A DNA stretch of 30,063 nt from an uncultured Oscillibacter sp. (GCA_934574045.1 CAKTMK010000027.1:1-30063), one strand, 5' to 3'; shown: positions 14,228 through 22,790, numbered from the stretch's first letter. The notes: generated from the sequence alone by a model not told the origin. Program-made: numbers and translations.

Positions 14228-14983
14228 ATGGAATCCATTCTTACCGTCCGGGACCTGAATCTGTGGTACGGAGAGCATCACGCGCTCTATTCCATCAACG
14301 TGGAGCTGCCCGCCCACGAGATCACGGCCCTCATCGGCCCCTCCGGGTGCGGCAAGTCCACCTTTTTGAAAACGCTGAACCGGATGAACGATCTGGTCCC
14401 CGGCGTGCGCATCACCGGCAGCGTGGAGTTTCAGGGCCAGAGCATTTACGACCCCTCGGTGGACGCGACGCTGCTGCGCCGCCGGATCGGCATGGTCTTT
14501 CAGAAGGCCAACCCGTTCCCCATGAGCATTTACGACAATGTGGCCTACGGCCCCCGGACCCACGGCGTGCGCAGCCGGGTGAAGCTGGACGAGATCGTGG
14601 AGACTTCGCTCCGCTCCGCCGCCATCTGGGACGAGGTGAAGGACCGGCTGCGGACCTCGGCGCTGGGCCTTTCCGGCGGACAGCAGCAGCGCCTGTGCAT
14701 CGCCCGGGCGCTGGCGGTGGAGCCGGAGGTGCTGCTGATGGACGAGTCCACCAGCGCGCTGGACCCCATCTCCACTTCAAAAATAGAGGACCTTGCAGTG
14801 GAGCTGAAAAGCAGGTATACTGTCATCATGGTGACCCACAACATGCAGCAGGCCGCCCGCATCTCCGACCGGACCGCCTTTTTCCTGATGGGCGATCTGG
14901 TGGAATTTGGCGAGACGGAGCAGATGTTTTCCAGTCCCACGGACCAGCGTACCGAGGATTACATCACCGGCCGGTTCGGCTGA
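14228..14983 (+). CDS. pstB: Phosphate ABC transporter ATPase PstB
   Basis: A 251-residue ATPase of standard PstB length, energising phosphate import at the inner face of the membrane. It has Walker A GPSGCGKST (about residues 38-46), the PstB-specific LNRMNDLVPGVRITG and Q-loop GMVFQKANPFPMSIYDNV, signature LSGGQQQRL, and H-loop VTHNMQQA. One oddity is that the segment after Walker B reads MDESTSALDP, with serine where PstB normally has proline; the catalytic glutamate is kept, so activity is expected. Ribosome site AAGGAAG lies 8 bases upstream. Confidence 0.96.
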   Translation: MESILTVRDLNLWYGEHHALYSINVELPAHEITALIGPSGCGKSTFLKTLNRMNDLVPGVRITGSVEFQGQSIYDPSVDATLLRRRIGMVFQKANPFPMSIYDNVAYGPRTHGVRSRVKLDEIVETSLRSAAIWDEVKDRLRTSALGLSGGQQQRLCIARALAVEPEVLLMDESTSALDPISTSKIEDLAVELKSRYTVIMVTHNMQQAARISDRTAFFLMGDLVEFGETEQMFSSPTDQRTEDYITGRFG

Positions 14984-14998
14984 GAGGAGGCTTGCTTC

Positions 14999-15646
14999 AT
15001 GAGAACGCATTTTGACGAGCAGCTGGAAAAGCTCCATCTGGAGCTGATCCGCATGGGCGCCCTGTGCGAGGACGCCATTTCCGCCGCGGCGAAGGCCCTG
15101 CTGGAGCAGGACCCCGCCCTTGCGGCCAAGGCACAGGAGGCGGAGGAGGAGATCGACCGGGCGGAGGGCGACGTGGAGCGGCTGTGTATGCAGCTTCTGC
15201 TGCGCCAGCAGCCGGTGGCCAAGGACCTGCGGGAGGTGTCCTCCGCGCTGAAGATGATCTCGGATCTGGAGCGCATCGGCGATCAGGCCGCGGACATCGC
15301 GGAGCTGAGCGGCTATGTGGCGGGCGCATCGGAGACGGGCCGGACCCACATCGGCGAGATGGCCCGCGCCACCATCGCCATGGTCACCGACAGCGTGGAT
15401 TCCTTCGTCCACCGGGATCTGGCGCTGGCCCGCTCCGTGTTCGCCGCGGACGACCGGGTGGACGCCCTGTTCGCGGACGTGAAGCGGGAGATCGTCCGCC
15501 TGATCTCGGAGGACAGCGCGAAGGCCGAGGTGGCGCTGGACCTTTTGATGGTAGCCAAGTATTTTGAACGGATCGGCGACCACGCGACGAACGTGGCCGA
15601 GTGGGTGGAGTATTCCCTGACGGGAGTCCACACCAGCGGGAACTGA
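14999..15646 (+). CDS. phoU: Phosphate signalling protein PhoU
   Basis: A 215-residue all-helical protein with the two three-helix repeats of PhoU. Each repeat carries the metal-binding signature: DLERIGDQAADIAE in the first and YFERIGDHATNVAEWV in the second. PhoU links Pst transporter state to the PhoR-type kinase, damping the Pho response when phosphate is plentiful. It lies 15 bases after pstB with AGAGGAGG as ribosome site, and 39 bases before the response regulator. Confidence 0.95.
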   Translation: MRTHFDEQLEKLHLELIRMGALCEDAISAAAKALLEQDPALAAKAQEAEEEIDRAEGDVERLCMQLLLRQQPVAKDLREVSSALKMISDLERIGDQAADIAELSGYVAGASETGRTHIGEMARATIAMVTDSVDSFVHRDLALARSVFAADDRVDALFADVKREIVRLISEDSAKAEVALDLLMVAKYFERIGDHATNVAEWVEYSLTGVHTSGN

Positions 15647-15685
15647 CGCCGGGGGACGGCGGTCCGTCCGCAGGAGGAAGCAGAC

Positions 15686-16354
15686 ATGATCTATTTGCTG
15701 GAAGACGACGAGAGCATTCGGGACTTTGTGATCTATACGCTCAACAGTCAGGGCATGACCGCCCGGGGCTTTGCCGCGCCCTCCGCCTTTTGGGAGGCGA
15801 TGGCGCAGGAGGTCCCCTCGCTGCTGCTGCTGGACGTGATGCTGCCGGAGGAGGACGGGCTGTCCATTTTGAAAAAGCTGCGGGCGGACACGAAAACGGC
15901 CCGCCTGCCCATCATCCTGCTCACGGCCCGGTCCACGGAGTATGACAAGGTGCTGGGGCTGGACGGCGGGGCCGACGACTACGTGGCCAAGCCCTTCGGC
16001 ATGATGGAGCTGCTCTCCCGCATCCGGGCGCTGCTGCGCCGGACGGAGACGGCGGAGGAGCAGCTCTCCGCCGGAGAGCTGACGGTGATCCCGGACCGGC
16101 ACATCGTCCGCGCCTGCGGACAGGAGGTCACGCTGACGCAGAAGGAATACGAGATGCTCTGCCTGCTGCTGCGCAACAAGGGAAAGGTGTTCTCCCGCGA
16201 ACAGCTCATCGAAAACGTCTGGGGCTACGCCTTCACCGGCGAGACGCGGACGGTGGACGTCCACGTGCGCACCCTGCGCCAGAAGCTGGGCCGCGCCGGG
16301 GAGTGCATCGAGACGGTCCGGGGCTACGGCTATAAGATCGGGGAGAACGCATGA
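15686..16354 (+). CDS. phoP: OmpR/PhoB-type response regulator, probable PhoP
   Basis: A 222-residue response regulator. The receiver domain (1-115) has acidic pocket Glu6-Asp7-Asp8, phosphoacceptor Asp50 in LLLLDVMLP, switch threonine in LLTAR and lysine in AKPFG. The C-terminal winged helix (about 125-222) ends with TVDVHVRTLRQKLG and ETVRGYGYKIG, typical of OmpR/PhoB members. Its place between phoU and a sensor kinase makes it the phosphate regulator by context. It overlaps the kinase gene in an ATGA and may activate the operon from the candidate Pho box. Confidence 0.93.
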   Translation: MIYLLEDDESIRDFVIYTLNSQGMTARGFAAPSAFWEAMAQEVPSLLLLDVMLPEEDGLSILKKLRADTKTARLPIILLTARSTEYDKVLGLDGGADDYVAKPFGMMELLSRIRALLRRTETAEEQLSAGELTVIPDRHIVRACGQEVTLTQKEYEMLCLLLRNKGKVFSREQLIENVWGYAFTGETRTVDVHVRTLRQKLGRAGECIETVRGYGYKIGENA

Positions 16355-18027
16355 CAAGAAGGATCTTTCGCGCCGCCATGACGGTGGCGCTGGCGGTGCT
16401 GCTGGCGGCGATGACGCTGATCGTCGGCGTGCTGCACGGATACTTTCAAAGCCGCACGGCGGCGGATCTGAACCAGCTCGCCGCCGCCGCGGCCCGGGGC
16501 GCGGAGACGGACGGACTGGACTATTTCGACGGGCTGCGGGTCTCCAGCCGCCTGACGTGGGTGGCGGAGGACGGCACGGTCCTCTATGACAACTGGCAGG
16601 ACGCCGCCGAGATGGAGAACCACAGCGGCCGCGAGGAGATCGTTCAGGCTCAGGCGCAGGGCCGGGGCACGGCGGAGCGCTGGTCGGACACGCTGGAGCA
16701 GAAGGCGCTCTACTGCGCCGTCCGGCTGGACGACGGGTCCGTGGTCCGGGCGGCCAGCACCCAGTATTCCATCTGGGCCATGGCGGCGCAGGGGCTTCAG
16801 CCCATGCTGCTGGTCCTTGCCGCGGCGATGGCGCTGGCGGCGGTGCTGGCATCCCGCCTGTCCAGAAGCATCGTCCGGCCCATCAACGAGCTGGACCTGA
16901 ACGACCCGGACAGCGGGTCCGGCGAGCTTTACGACGAGCTGACGCCCCTTTTGACCCGCCTGCGGCTCCAGAGCCGGGAGATCCGGCGGCAGATGGAGCA
17001 GCTCCGCCAGCGGCAGAAGGAGTTCACCGCCATCACGGACAATATGAGCGAGGGCTTTCTGGTGCTGGACACCCGCACCCGGGTGCTGAGCAACAACTCC
17101 GCGGCGCTGCGCCTGCTGGAGACGGACGAGACACCCGTTCCCGGCGAGACCAGCGCGCTGGTCCTCAGCCGGGAGGAGAACTTCCGCCGCTGCGTGGAGG
17201 AGGCTCTGGCCGGGCGGCGCAGCGAGCGGATGGTCCGGCGGGAGAATCTGTGCCGTCAGATCCTGGCAAGCCCCGTCGTGCAGGACGGGCACCTCACCGG
17301 CGCGGTGGTGGTGATCTTGGATGTGACGGAGCGGGAGCAGCGGGAGAGCCTGCGGCGGGAGTTCACCGCCAACGTCTCCCACGAGCTGAAAACACCCCTG
17401 ACGGCCATCTCCGGCACGGCGGAAATTCTGGAAAACGGCACGGTCCGGCCGGAGGACGTGTCCCACTTCGCCGGGAACATCCACCGGGAGGCGGGGCGGC
17501 TCATCGAGCTGGTGAACGACATCATCAAGCTCTCCCGTCTGGATGAGGGCGGCCCGGACGGCTCGGACGGCGCGTGGGAGACGGTGGAGCTGTATCCGCT
17601 GGCCCAGAGCGTTCTGGAGCAGGTGCGCCCCGCGGCGGAAAAGCGGAGCGTGACGCTGACGCTGAAGGGCGGGCCGGCGCAGGCCCGGGGCGTCCTTCAG
17701 ATCCTGGAGGAGATGCTCTACAACCTCTGCGACAACGCCGTGGCTTATAACCGGGACGGTGGCAGCGTCTGCGTCACGGTGGAGCAGGCGGACGGCCATG
17801 CCCGCGTGACGGTGGAGGACACCGGCGTGGGTATCCCGCCGGAGGTGCAGGACCGGGTGTTCGAGCGGTTTTACCGGGTGGACAAGAGCCACTCCCGGGG
17901 CGGAACGGGTCTGGGCCTTTCCATCGTGAAGCACGGCGCGTCCTACCTCGGCGCGTCGGTGGCGCTGCACAGCGAGGTGGGGAAGGGCAGCGTGTTCACG
18001 CTGGACTTCCCGCCGGTCACGGGCTGA
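16351..18027 (+). CDS. phoR: Sensor histidine kinase, probable PhoR
   Basis: A 558-residue membrane kinase in the PhoR layout: helix one (about 8-28), an extracytoplasmic domain of about 115 residues, helix two (about 147-168), a HAMP linker (SRSIVRPINELDL), a PAS domain (about 225-325), HisKA with His344 in SHELKTPL, and an HATPase domain (N box NLCDNAVAYN, G1 VEDTGVGIPPE, F box, G2 GGTGLGLSIVKH). It is expected to phosphorylate the upstream regulator when phosphate is scarce. The extracytoplasmic domain has no recognisable phosphate-binding motif; as in other PhoR systems, sensing probably goes through Pst and PhoU. Confidence 0.93.
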   Translation: MTRRIFRAAMTVALAVLLAAMTLIVGVLHGYFQSRTAADLNQLAAAAARGAETDGLDYFDGLRVSSRLTWVAEDGTVLYDNWQDAAEMENHSGREEIVQAQAQGRGTAERWSDTLEQKALYCAVRLDDGSVVRAASTQYSIWAMAAQGLQPMLLVLAAAMALAAVLASRLSRSIVRPINELDLNDPDSGSGELYDELTPLLTRLRLQSREIRRQMEQLRQRQKEFTAITDNMSEGFLVLDTRTRVLSNNSAALRLLETDETPVPGETSALVLSREENFRRCVEEALAGRRSERMVRRENLCRQILASPVVQDGHLTGAVVVILDVTEREQRESLRREFTANVSHELKTPLTAISGTAEILENGTVRPEDVSHFAGNIHREAGRLIELVNDIIKLSRLDEGGPDGSDGAWETVELYPLAQSVLEQVRPAAEKRSVTLTLKGGPAQARGVLQILEEMLYNLCDNAVAYNRDGGSVCVTVEQADGHARVTVEDTGVGIPPEVQDRVFERFYRVDKSHSRGGTGLGLSIVKHGASYLGASVALHSEVGKGSVFTLDFPPVTG

Positions 18028-18084
18028 CGCGGCGGGCGCGTCCCGCCGGAGAGGGCGGTTTTCAAACGACGGTATAAGAGATAA

Positions 18085-18121
18085 GACCCGGCCCCGGCTG
18101 AACTTCAGCCGGGGCCGGGTC
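18085..18121. terminator. Bidirectional terminator between phoR and recG
   Basis: An 18-bp perfect inverted repeat with a one-base centre (18085-18102 and 18104-18121), folding as about 16 bp with a 5-base loop. It sits between convergent genes. Leftward the flank is TTATCTCTTATA, rightward GTTCC, so it should stop recG transcription better than phoR transcription. The rest of 18028-18198 holds nothing else I can support. Confidence 0.7.
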
Positions 18122-18198
18122 GTTCCATGCGCGGGACATTGCGGAAAAGGACGCGGGAGAAAGCCGCGCCGCCGCCCGGCTAAGCGTTAAGGAAGCGG

Positions 18199-20247
18199 TC
18201 AGTTCAGCGTGTCCGCCTTCTGTTGGAACAGCTCCTCCACCCGCGCCGCCGTGGCGGGACAGGTGGAAAGCGCCGGGTCCCGCGCCAGCAGCGCGTCTGC
18301 GGCGGACTGGGCCTCTTTCAAAAGCGCCGCATCGCAGCCAAGGTCCGCGATGCGCAGGCCCGGAAGCCCGTGCTGGCGCAAGCCGAAAAAGTCACCGGGG
18401 CCGCGCAGGCGCAGGTCCTCCTCCGCAATCCGGAAGCCGTCCCCGGTCTGGGTCATCACCCGCAGGCGCTGGCGCGTCTCGTCGTTTTTGCTGTCGGAAA
18501 CGAGGATGCAGTAGGATTTCCGCGTTCCCCGGCCCACCCGGCCCCGGAGCTGGTGGAGCTGGCTCAGGCCGAACCGCTCCGCGTTCTCCACCACCATCAC
18601 CGACGCGTTGGGAACGTCCACGCCCACCTCAATCACCGTGGTGGAAACGAGGATGTCCGTCTCCCCGGCGGCAAAGGCGGACATGACCGCCTCCTTCTCC
18701 TTCGGCTTCATTTTCCCGTGGACAAAGGCGATGCGCAGGTCGGGGAACACCTCCCGCCGCAGCGTTTCGGCGTACTCCGTGACGGCCTTGCGCTCGTCCG
18801 GGGCGTCCTCGCTCTCGCTGACCTGCGGGCAGACGATGTAGCACTGCCCGCCCTCCTCCACCTGTTTGTGCAGAAAGGCGTACAGCCGCGGGCGGTAGCC
18901 GCCGGAGACGGCCACGGTGTCGATCTTCTGCCGCCCGGGCGGGAGCTGGTCGATCACCGACACGTCCAGATCGCCGTACAGGATCAGCGCCAGCGTCCGG
19001 GGGATGGGGGTGGCGGACATGACCAGCGTGTGGGGGTGGCTGCCCTTGGCCGCCAGCGCCGCCCGCTGGCCCACGCCGAAGCGGTGCTGCTCGTCGGTGA
19101 CCACCAGCCCCAGCCGCTCGTATTCCACGCCGCCGGAGATCAGCGCGTGGGTGCCGATGACCAGATCCGTCTGCCCCAGCGCCAGCCGCTCCAGCACGTC
19201 CCGCCGCGCCCGCGCCCGCAGCGAGCCGGTCAGCAGCGCACAGCGCACGCCCAGCCCCTCCAGCAGGGCGGAAAGACCCTCGTAATGCTGCTGCGCCAGG
19301 ATCTCCGTGGGGGCCATCAGGGCGGCCTGCCGCCCGTTTTTCACGCAGAAGTAGATGCACGCCGCCGCTACCATGGTCTTGCCGGAGCCAACGTCGCCCT
19401 GACAGAGCCGGTTCATGGGCCGGCCGGAGCGCATATCCGCCAGCGCCTCGTCCACGCACCGCCGCTGGGCCGCGGTGAGGGAGAAGGGCAGCGCCTGATA
19501 AAAGCGCTCCATATCCACGGGCCGGAACGGGTCGGTGCGGGCCGTGTCCCGCCGGGAGCGCAGCCGCCGCAGCCCCAGCGTGAAGAGGAACAGCTCCTCA
19601 AAGGCCAGCCGCCGCCGCGCCAGCTCCAGCGCCTCCGCCGAGGCGGGGAAGTGGATGTTCTCATAGGCGAAGCCGATGCGGCAGAGGTGATGCTCCTGCC
19701 GCACGTCGTCCGGCAGCGGGTCGGGCAGGATGCTCCGGCAGGCGTCCAGCCCCTGCCGGACGGAGCGGGAGAGGATGAGCTGGCTCACCCCGGCGGTGAG
19801 GGGATAGACCGGGACGATGCGCCCGGTCTGCTCGCCCCGGCCCGCCGGTTCCACCACCGGGTTGACCATCCGGCGGCGGTTGCCGGAGCGCTCGGCCCGA
19901 CCGTAAAAAATGTAGGTCTCCCCGGCGGTCAGGCTGCTCTTCAGCCACGTCTGGTTGAAAAACGTCACGTCCAGTGCGCCGGACGCGTCCACCGCCCGCA
20001 GCTTTACCAGCTCCAGCCCCCGCCGCGCCCGGGCCAGCGTGGGCGGCGCGGCCACCATGGCCTCCACGCAGGCGGTCTCGCCGTCCTCCAGCAGGGCGAT
20101 GGGCCGGGAGGCGGAGCGGTCGTCATAGTCCCGGGGAAAATAGGAGATCAGCTCCCGCAGGGTGCCCACTCCCAGCTTGGCGAGGGCTTTGGCCCGCTGC
20201 TCGCCGATGCCGCGGATGGCCCGCACGTCCGTATCCAGCTCCGCCAT
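18199..20247 (-). CDS. recG: ATP-dependent DNA helicase RecG
   Basis: A 682-residue superfamily 2 helicase, matching the usual RecG length. It regresses stalled replication forks and branch-migrates Holliday junctions. An N-terminal part with a helix-hairpin-helix-like IRGIGEQRAKALAKLGV (about 9-25) leads into the wedge OB domain. Walker A is GDVGSGKT (Lys290), motif II is DEQHRFG as in RecG, followed by SATPIPRTL, and motif VI is QLRGRVGRG. The start is the ATG at 20247 behind AAGGAGG; the frame stays open upstream but overlaps folA. Third gene after thyA and folA, separated from folA by a hairpin with a T tail. Confidence 0.96.
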   Translation of the reverse strand: MAELDTDVRAIRGIGEQRAKALAKLGVGTLRELISYFPRDYDDRSASRPIALLEDGETACVEAMVAAPPTLARARRGLELVKLRAVDASGALDVTFFNQTWLKSSLTAGETYIFYGRAERSGNRRRMVNPVVEPAGRGEQTGRIVPVYPLTAGVSQLILSRSVRQGLDACRSILPDPLPDDVRQEHHLCRIGFAYENIHFPASAEALELARRRLAFEELFLFTLGLRRLRSRRDTARTDPFRPVDMERFYQALPFSLTAAQRRCVDEALADMRSGRPMNRLCQGDVGSGKTMVAAACIYFCVKNGRQAALMAPTEILAQQHYEGLSALLEGLGVRCALLTGSLRARARRDVLERLALGQTDLVIGTHALISGGVEYERLGLVVTDEQHRFGVGQRAALAAKGSHPHTLVMSATPIPRTLALILYGDLDVSVIDQLPPGRQKIDTVAVSGGYRPRLYAFLHKQVEEGGQCYIVCPQVSESEDAPDERKAVTEYAETLRREVFPDLRIAFVHGKMKPKEKEAVMSAFAAGETDILVSTTVIEVGVDVPNASVMVVENAERFGLSQLHQLRGRVGRGTRKSYCILVSDSKNDETRQRLRVMTQTGDGFRIAEEDLRLRGPGDFFGLRQHGLPGLRIADLGCDAALLKEAQSAADALLARDPALSTCPATAARVEELFQQKADTLN

Positions 20248-20280
20248 GGGAAACGCCTCCTTCCCGTCCGTCCTGCGGAC

Positions 20281-20308
20281 AAAACAGCCGGCCTGAGGGG
20301 GCCGGCTG
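20281..20308 (-). terminator. Terminator-like hairpin between folA and recG
   Basis: On the minus strand a 9-bp stem (20300-20308 with 20285-20293, 6-base loop) is followed directly by TTTTGT. No sigma-A promoter is visible in the 37 bases left before recG, so recG would depend on readthrough or on a promoter inside folA. Confidence 0.65.
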
Positions 20309-20312
20309 AAGC

Positions 20313-20807
20313 TCAGAGATTCTGATTGCGATAGGTAACGAAGCGGTAGACCACGCCGTTTTCCTCCACCGGCGCGGACGTCTCCTCCACCGCCCAGCCG
20401 GGGAGCCGGTCCAGATCGGGGAAAAACGCGTCGGCGTCCTCCGCGTCCGCGTCCACGCAGGTGAGATACGCCCGGGTGCAGCGGGAGAGGGCGGCGGCGT
20501 AGACGCTGCTGCCGCCGATGATCCACACGTCGTCCCGCTCCGGGTCCGTCCGCTTCAGCGCGTCCTCCAGACTGTGGGCGCTCTCCGCGCCGGGGCGGGA
20601 AAAGCCGCAGTCGCGGGTGACGACGATGTTGCGCCGCCCGGGCAGCGGCTTTCCGCCGGGGAAGGAGTCCAGCGTCCTGCGGCCCAGAATGACCGTTCCT
20701 CCCAGCGTCAGGGCGCGGAAATGGCGCATATCTTCTTTCAGATGGAACAGAAGCTGGTTGTCTCTGCCGATGGCCCAGCTCTTTGACACGCACGCGATGG
20801 CGTTCAT
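20313..20807 (-). CDS. folA: Dihydrofolate reductase
   Basis: A 164-residue enzyme that reduces dihydrofolate to tetrahydrofolate with NADPH, regenerating the cofactor oxidised by ThyA. Family motifs are in order: AIGRDNQLLFHLKEDMRHF, where the Asp corresponds to the catalytic acid, GRRTLDSFPGGKPLPGR, NIVVTR and WIIGGSSVY. The usual LPW of the substrate loop reads LLF, so the tryptophan is replaced by phenylalanine, a variation that could affect antifolate binding. It starts 24 bases after thyA ends, with AAAGGA as ribosome site. Confidence 0.93.
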   Translation of the reverse strand: MNAIACVSKSWAIGRDNQLLFHLKEDMRHFRALTLGGTVILGRRTLDSFPGGKPLPGRRNIVVTRDCGFSRPGAESAHSLEDALKRTDPERDDVWIIGGSSVYAAALSRCTRAYLTCVDADAEDADAFFPDLDRLPGWAVEETSAPVEENGVVYRFVTYRNQNL

Positions 20808-20831
20808 ACAAGACCAGTCCTTTCCGCCTGC

Positions 20832-21662
20832 TCAGATGGCAACGGGGATCTTCGCCGTGAACTCCGTGGGGGCATACCCCTCCAGACGGAAGCTGTCCCG
20901 GGTGAAGCGGTAAAAGTCCGTCACGTCCGGGTCCATCACGAACCGGGGCGCGGGCGCGCCGGTCCGGCGCAGCAGCTCCTCCACCAGCGGAACGTGCCGG
21001 TCGTAAATGTGGGCGTCGGCAATGACGTGGACCAGCTCCCCAGCCCGCAGTCCGGAGACCTGCGCCATCATGTGGACCAGAACGGCGTACTGCGTCACGT
21101 TCCAGTTGTTGGCCGTCAGCATATCCTGACTGCGCTGGTTGAGGATGGCGTTGAGCGTATTGCCGGAGACGTTGAACGTCATGGAATAGGCGCAGGGGTA
21201 CAGGCGCATCTCGTGAAGGTCCTGAAAGTTATACAGGCTGGTCAGGATACGGCGGCTGGCGGGATTGTGCTTCAGGTCGTAGAGCACCCGGTCCACCTGA
21301 TCGAACTCCCCCTCCGGGTACTGGTGCTTCACGCCCAGCTGATAGCCGTAGGCCTTTCCGATGGAGCCGGTTTCGTCCGCCCACTGGTCCCAGATGCGGG
21401 CGTTCAGGTCGCGGATGTTGTTGGACTTCTTCTGCCAGATCCACAGAAGCTCGTCCACCGCCGTTTTCCAATAGGTGCGCCGCAGCGTCAGGATCGGGAA
21501 CTCGGCGGAGAGGTCATAGCGGTTGACAATGCCGAATTTCTTGACGGTGTGGGCCGGGGTTCCATCCTCCCAGCGGGGCCGGACGGGCAGGTCCGTGTCC
21601 CACACGCCGTTTTCAAGGATGTCCCGGCAGTTCTGAATGAAAAGCTCGTCCGCGCGGCTCAT
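20832..21662 (-). CDS. thyA: Thymidylate synthase (ThyA type)
   Basis: A 276-residue synthase converting dUMP and methylene-THF to dTMP and dihydrofolate. The catalytic cysteine is Cys157 in LYPCAYSMTF; the dUMP-binding Arg is in QRSQDM and the uracil-binding Asn in NWNVTQYA; the HIYDRH segment is present. The ELLWIWQKKSN and HIWDQW-like ARIWDQWADETGSIGKAYGYQLG regions resemble the Bacillus/phi3T ThyA branch rather than the E. coli one. The normally conserved LGLPFN reads TANNWN, an unusual replacement near the folate site. Start set by AGGAGGG 6 bases upstream. First gene of thyA-folA-recG. Confidence 0.94.
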   Translation of the reverse strand: MSRADELFIQNCRDILENGVWDTDLPVRPRWEDGTPAHTVKKFGIVNRYDLSAEFPILTLRRTYWKTAVDELLWIWQKKSNNIRDLNARIWDQWADETGSIGKAYGYQLGVKHQYPEGEFDQVDRVLYDLKHNPASRRILTSLYNFQDLHEMRLYPCAYSMTFNVSGNTLNAILNQRSQDMLTANNWNVTQYAVLVHMMAQVSGLRAGELVHVIADAHIYDRHVPLVEELLRRTGAPAPRFVMDPDVTDFYRFTRDSFRLEGYAPTEFTAKIPVAI

Positions 21663-21691
21663 ATGATCCCTCCTGAATGTTGTTCCCGCTT

Positions 21692-21720
21692 AGTATAGCA
21701 GACGGCGGCGGCGGATTCAA
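21692..21720 (-). promoter_or_regulatory. Promoter of thyA-folA(-recG)
   Basis: Minus-strand TTGAAT (21715-21720), 17-base spacer and TATACT (21692-21697), 30 bases before the thyA start. Confidence 0.78.
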
Positions 21721-21724
21721 GAAA

Positions 21725-21797
21725 CAAAGTGCTGAAAGAGAGGGCGCACAAAGTGCGTGTTTTTTGGAAGATCCCGTTGCGGCCGTGCAAAAAGTGC
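21725..21797 (+). repeat. Three AAAGTGC direct repeats upstream of the AraC gene
   Basis: CAAAGTGC at 21725-21732 and 21749-21756 (24-base offset) and AAAAGTGC at 21790-21797, the last inside the spacer of the AraC-gene promoter. The placement is what an autoregulating AraC protein would use; that is inference. Confidence 0.45.
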
Positions 21798-21805
21798 GGT
21801 ACAAT
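21777..21805 (+). promoter_or_regulatory. Promoter of the AraC-family gene
   Basis: TTGCGG (21777-21782), 17-base spacer, TACAAT (21800-21805), 56 bases before the start codon. It diverges from the thyA promoter. Confidence 0.7.
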
Positions 21806-21861
21806 AAAGCTGCCGTGTGTCCGCGTCGGCCGGACAGGCGCGGCGGAAAGGAGGCGGAGCC

Positions 21862-22749
21862 ATGCCGGAGGGACTGGAGGCGGACAAGCGCGGATATCTT
21901 CTGGAGGATTTCCGCCTGTTCTGCCTGAAGGACACGAGCACAAAGTCGCTGGAGTACCACTACCACGAATTTGACAAGATCATCCTTCTGCTGGGCGGGC
22001 GGGTGACCTATATGGTGGAGGGCGTGACCTATTTCCTCCGTCCGTGGGACCTTTTGCTGGTGCCCCGCAGCCAGATCCACCGGGCGGTGATCGACCCGGC
22101 GGAGCCGTATGAGCGGATGGTGCTGTGGCTGGGGCGGGAGTGGCTGGACCGGCGCAGCGACCCGGACGAGCCGCTGTCCCTCTGCTTTGATCTGGCCCGC
22201 AGCCGAGGCTTTCACCTGCTGCGCACGGCGGAGGAGCGCCGCCCGCTGTATCTGCGCCGGTTTCAGGAGCTGGAGGAGGCGCTGCGCTCTCAGGAGTACG
22301 GCGCGCGGCGGATGGCGGACATCTGCTGCCAGCGGCTGGTGCTGGAGGTGGACCGGGACAGCCGCCGGGACCGGACGGCGGAGCGGGAGAAGGACGCCTA
22401 CCGCGCTGATCCGAAGATCGAGGAGATTTTGCGCTATATCGCCGGGAATCTGGACCGGACGCTGACGGTGGACGCGCTGGCGGAGCGGTTCTTCCTCAGC
22501 CGGTACTACCTGATGCACCGCTTCAAGGAGGTCACGGGGTACAGCGTCCACCAGTATATCAGCCAGAAGCGGCTGCTGCTGGCGGGCGAGCTGCTGCGCC
22601 AGGGCACGCCGGTGATGAAGGCGGCGGAGCAGGCCGGGTTCGGGGATTACTCCGCGTTCCTGCGGGCCTTCCGCGCCACGTTCCATGCCAGCCCCCGGGA
22701 CTTTCAGCCCCGCCGGCGGGAGGGCCGGGAGGAGCCGCCGCTGTTGTAA
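21862..22749 (+). CDS. AraC-family transcriptional regulator with cupin sensor
   Basis: A 295-residue regulator. Residues 1-150 form an AraC cupin effector domain with HYHEFDKIILLLGG and YFLRPWDLLLVPRSQIH, a pattern used for sugars and other small molecules. The C-terminal 100 residues hold two helix-turn-helix units: LTVDALAERFFLSRYYLMHRFKE and VMKAAEQAGFGDYSAFLRAFR, followed by the conserved SPRDFQ end. Start set by AAAGGAGG 8 bases upstream. No obvious target operon is on its own strand (next are a symporter gene in the opposite direction and thyA behind), so the regulated pathway is unclear. Confidence 0.93.
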   Translation: MPEGLEADKRGYLLEDFRLFCLKDTSTKSLEYHYHEFDKIILLLGGRVTYMVEGVTYFLRPWDLLLVPRSQIHRAVIDPAEPYERMVLWLGREWLDRRSDPDEPLSLCFDLARSRGFHLLRTAEERRPLYLRRFQELEEALRSQEYGARRMADICCQRLVLEVDRDSRRDRTAEREKDAYRADPKIEEILRYIAGNLDRTLTVDALAERFFLSRYYLMHRFKEVTGYSVHQYISQKRLLLAGELLRQGTPVMKAAEQAGFGDYSAFLRAFRATFHASPRDFQPRRREGREEPPLL

Positions 22750-22790
22750 ATGCCATATACAGCGCCGGAAAACTGTGGTATGATGGGCGC

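Noticed and set aside
14777..16852. Long minus-strand frame opposite pstB, phoU, phoP and phoR
   Set aside because: Low-complexity shadow with no ribosome site or motif; all four sense genes are certain.
18223..20325. 700-codon plus-strand frame opposite recG
   Set aside because: No recognisable fold and composition typical of an antisense frame; RecG motifs on the other strand are complete.
20248..20811. N-terminal extension of RecG through the folA region
   Set aside because: The extension is folA read in another frame. RecG has normal length from 20247 with a good ribosome site.
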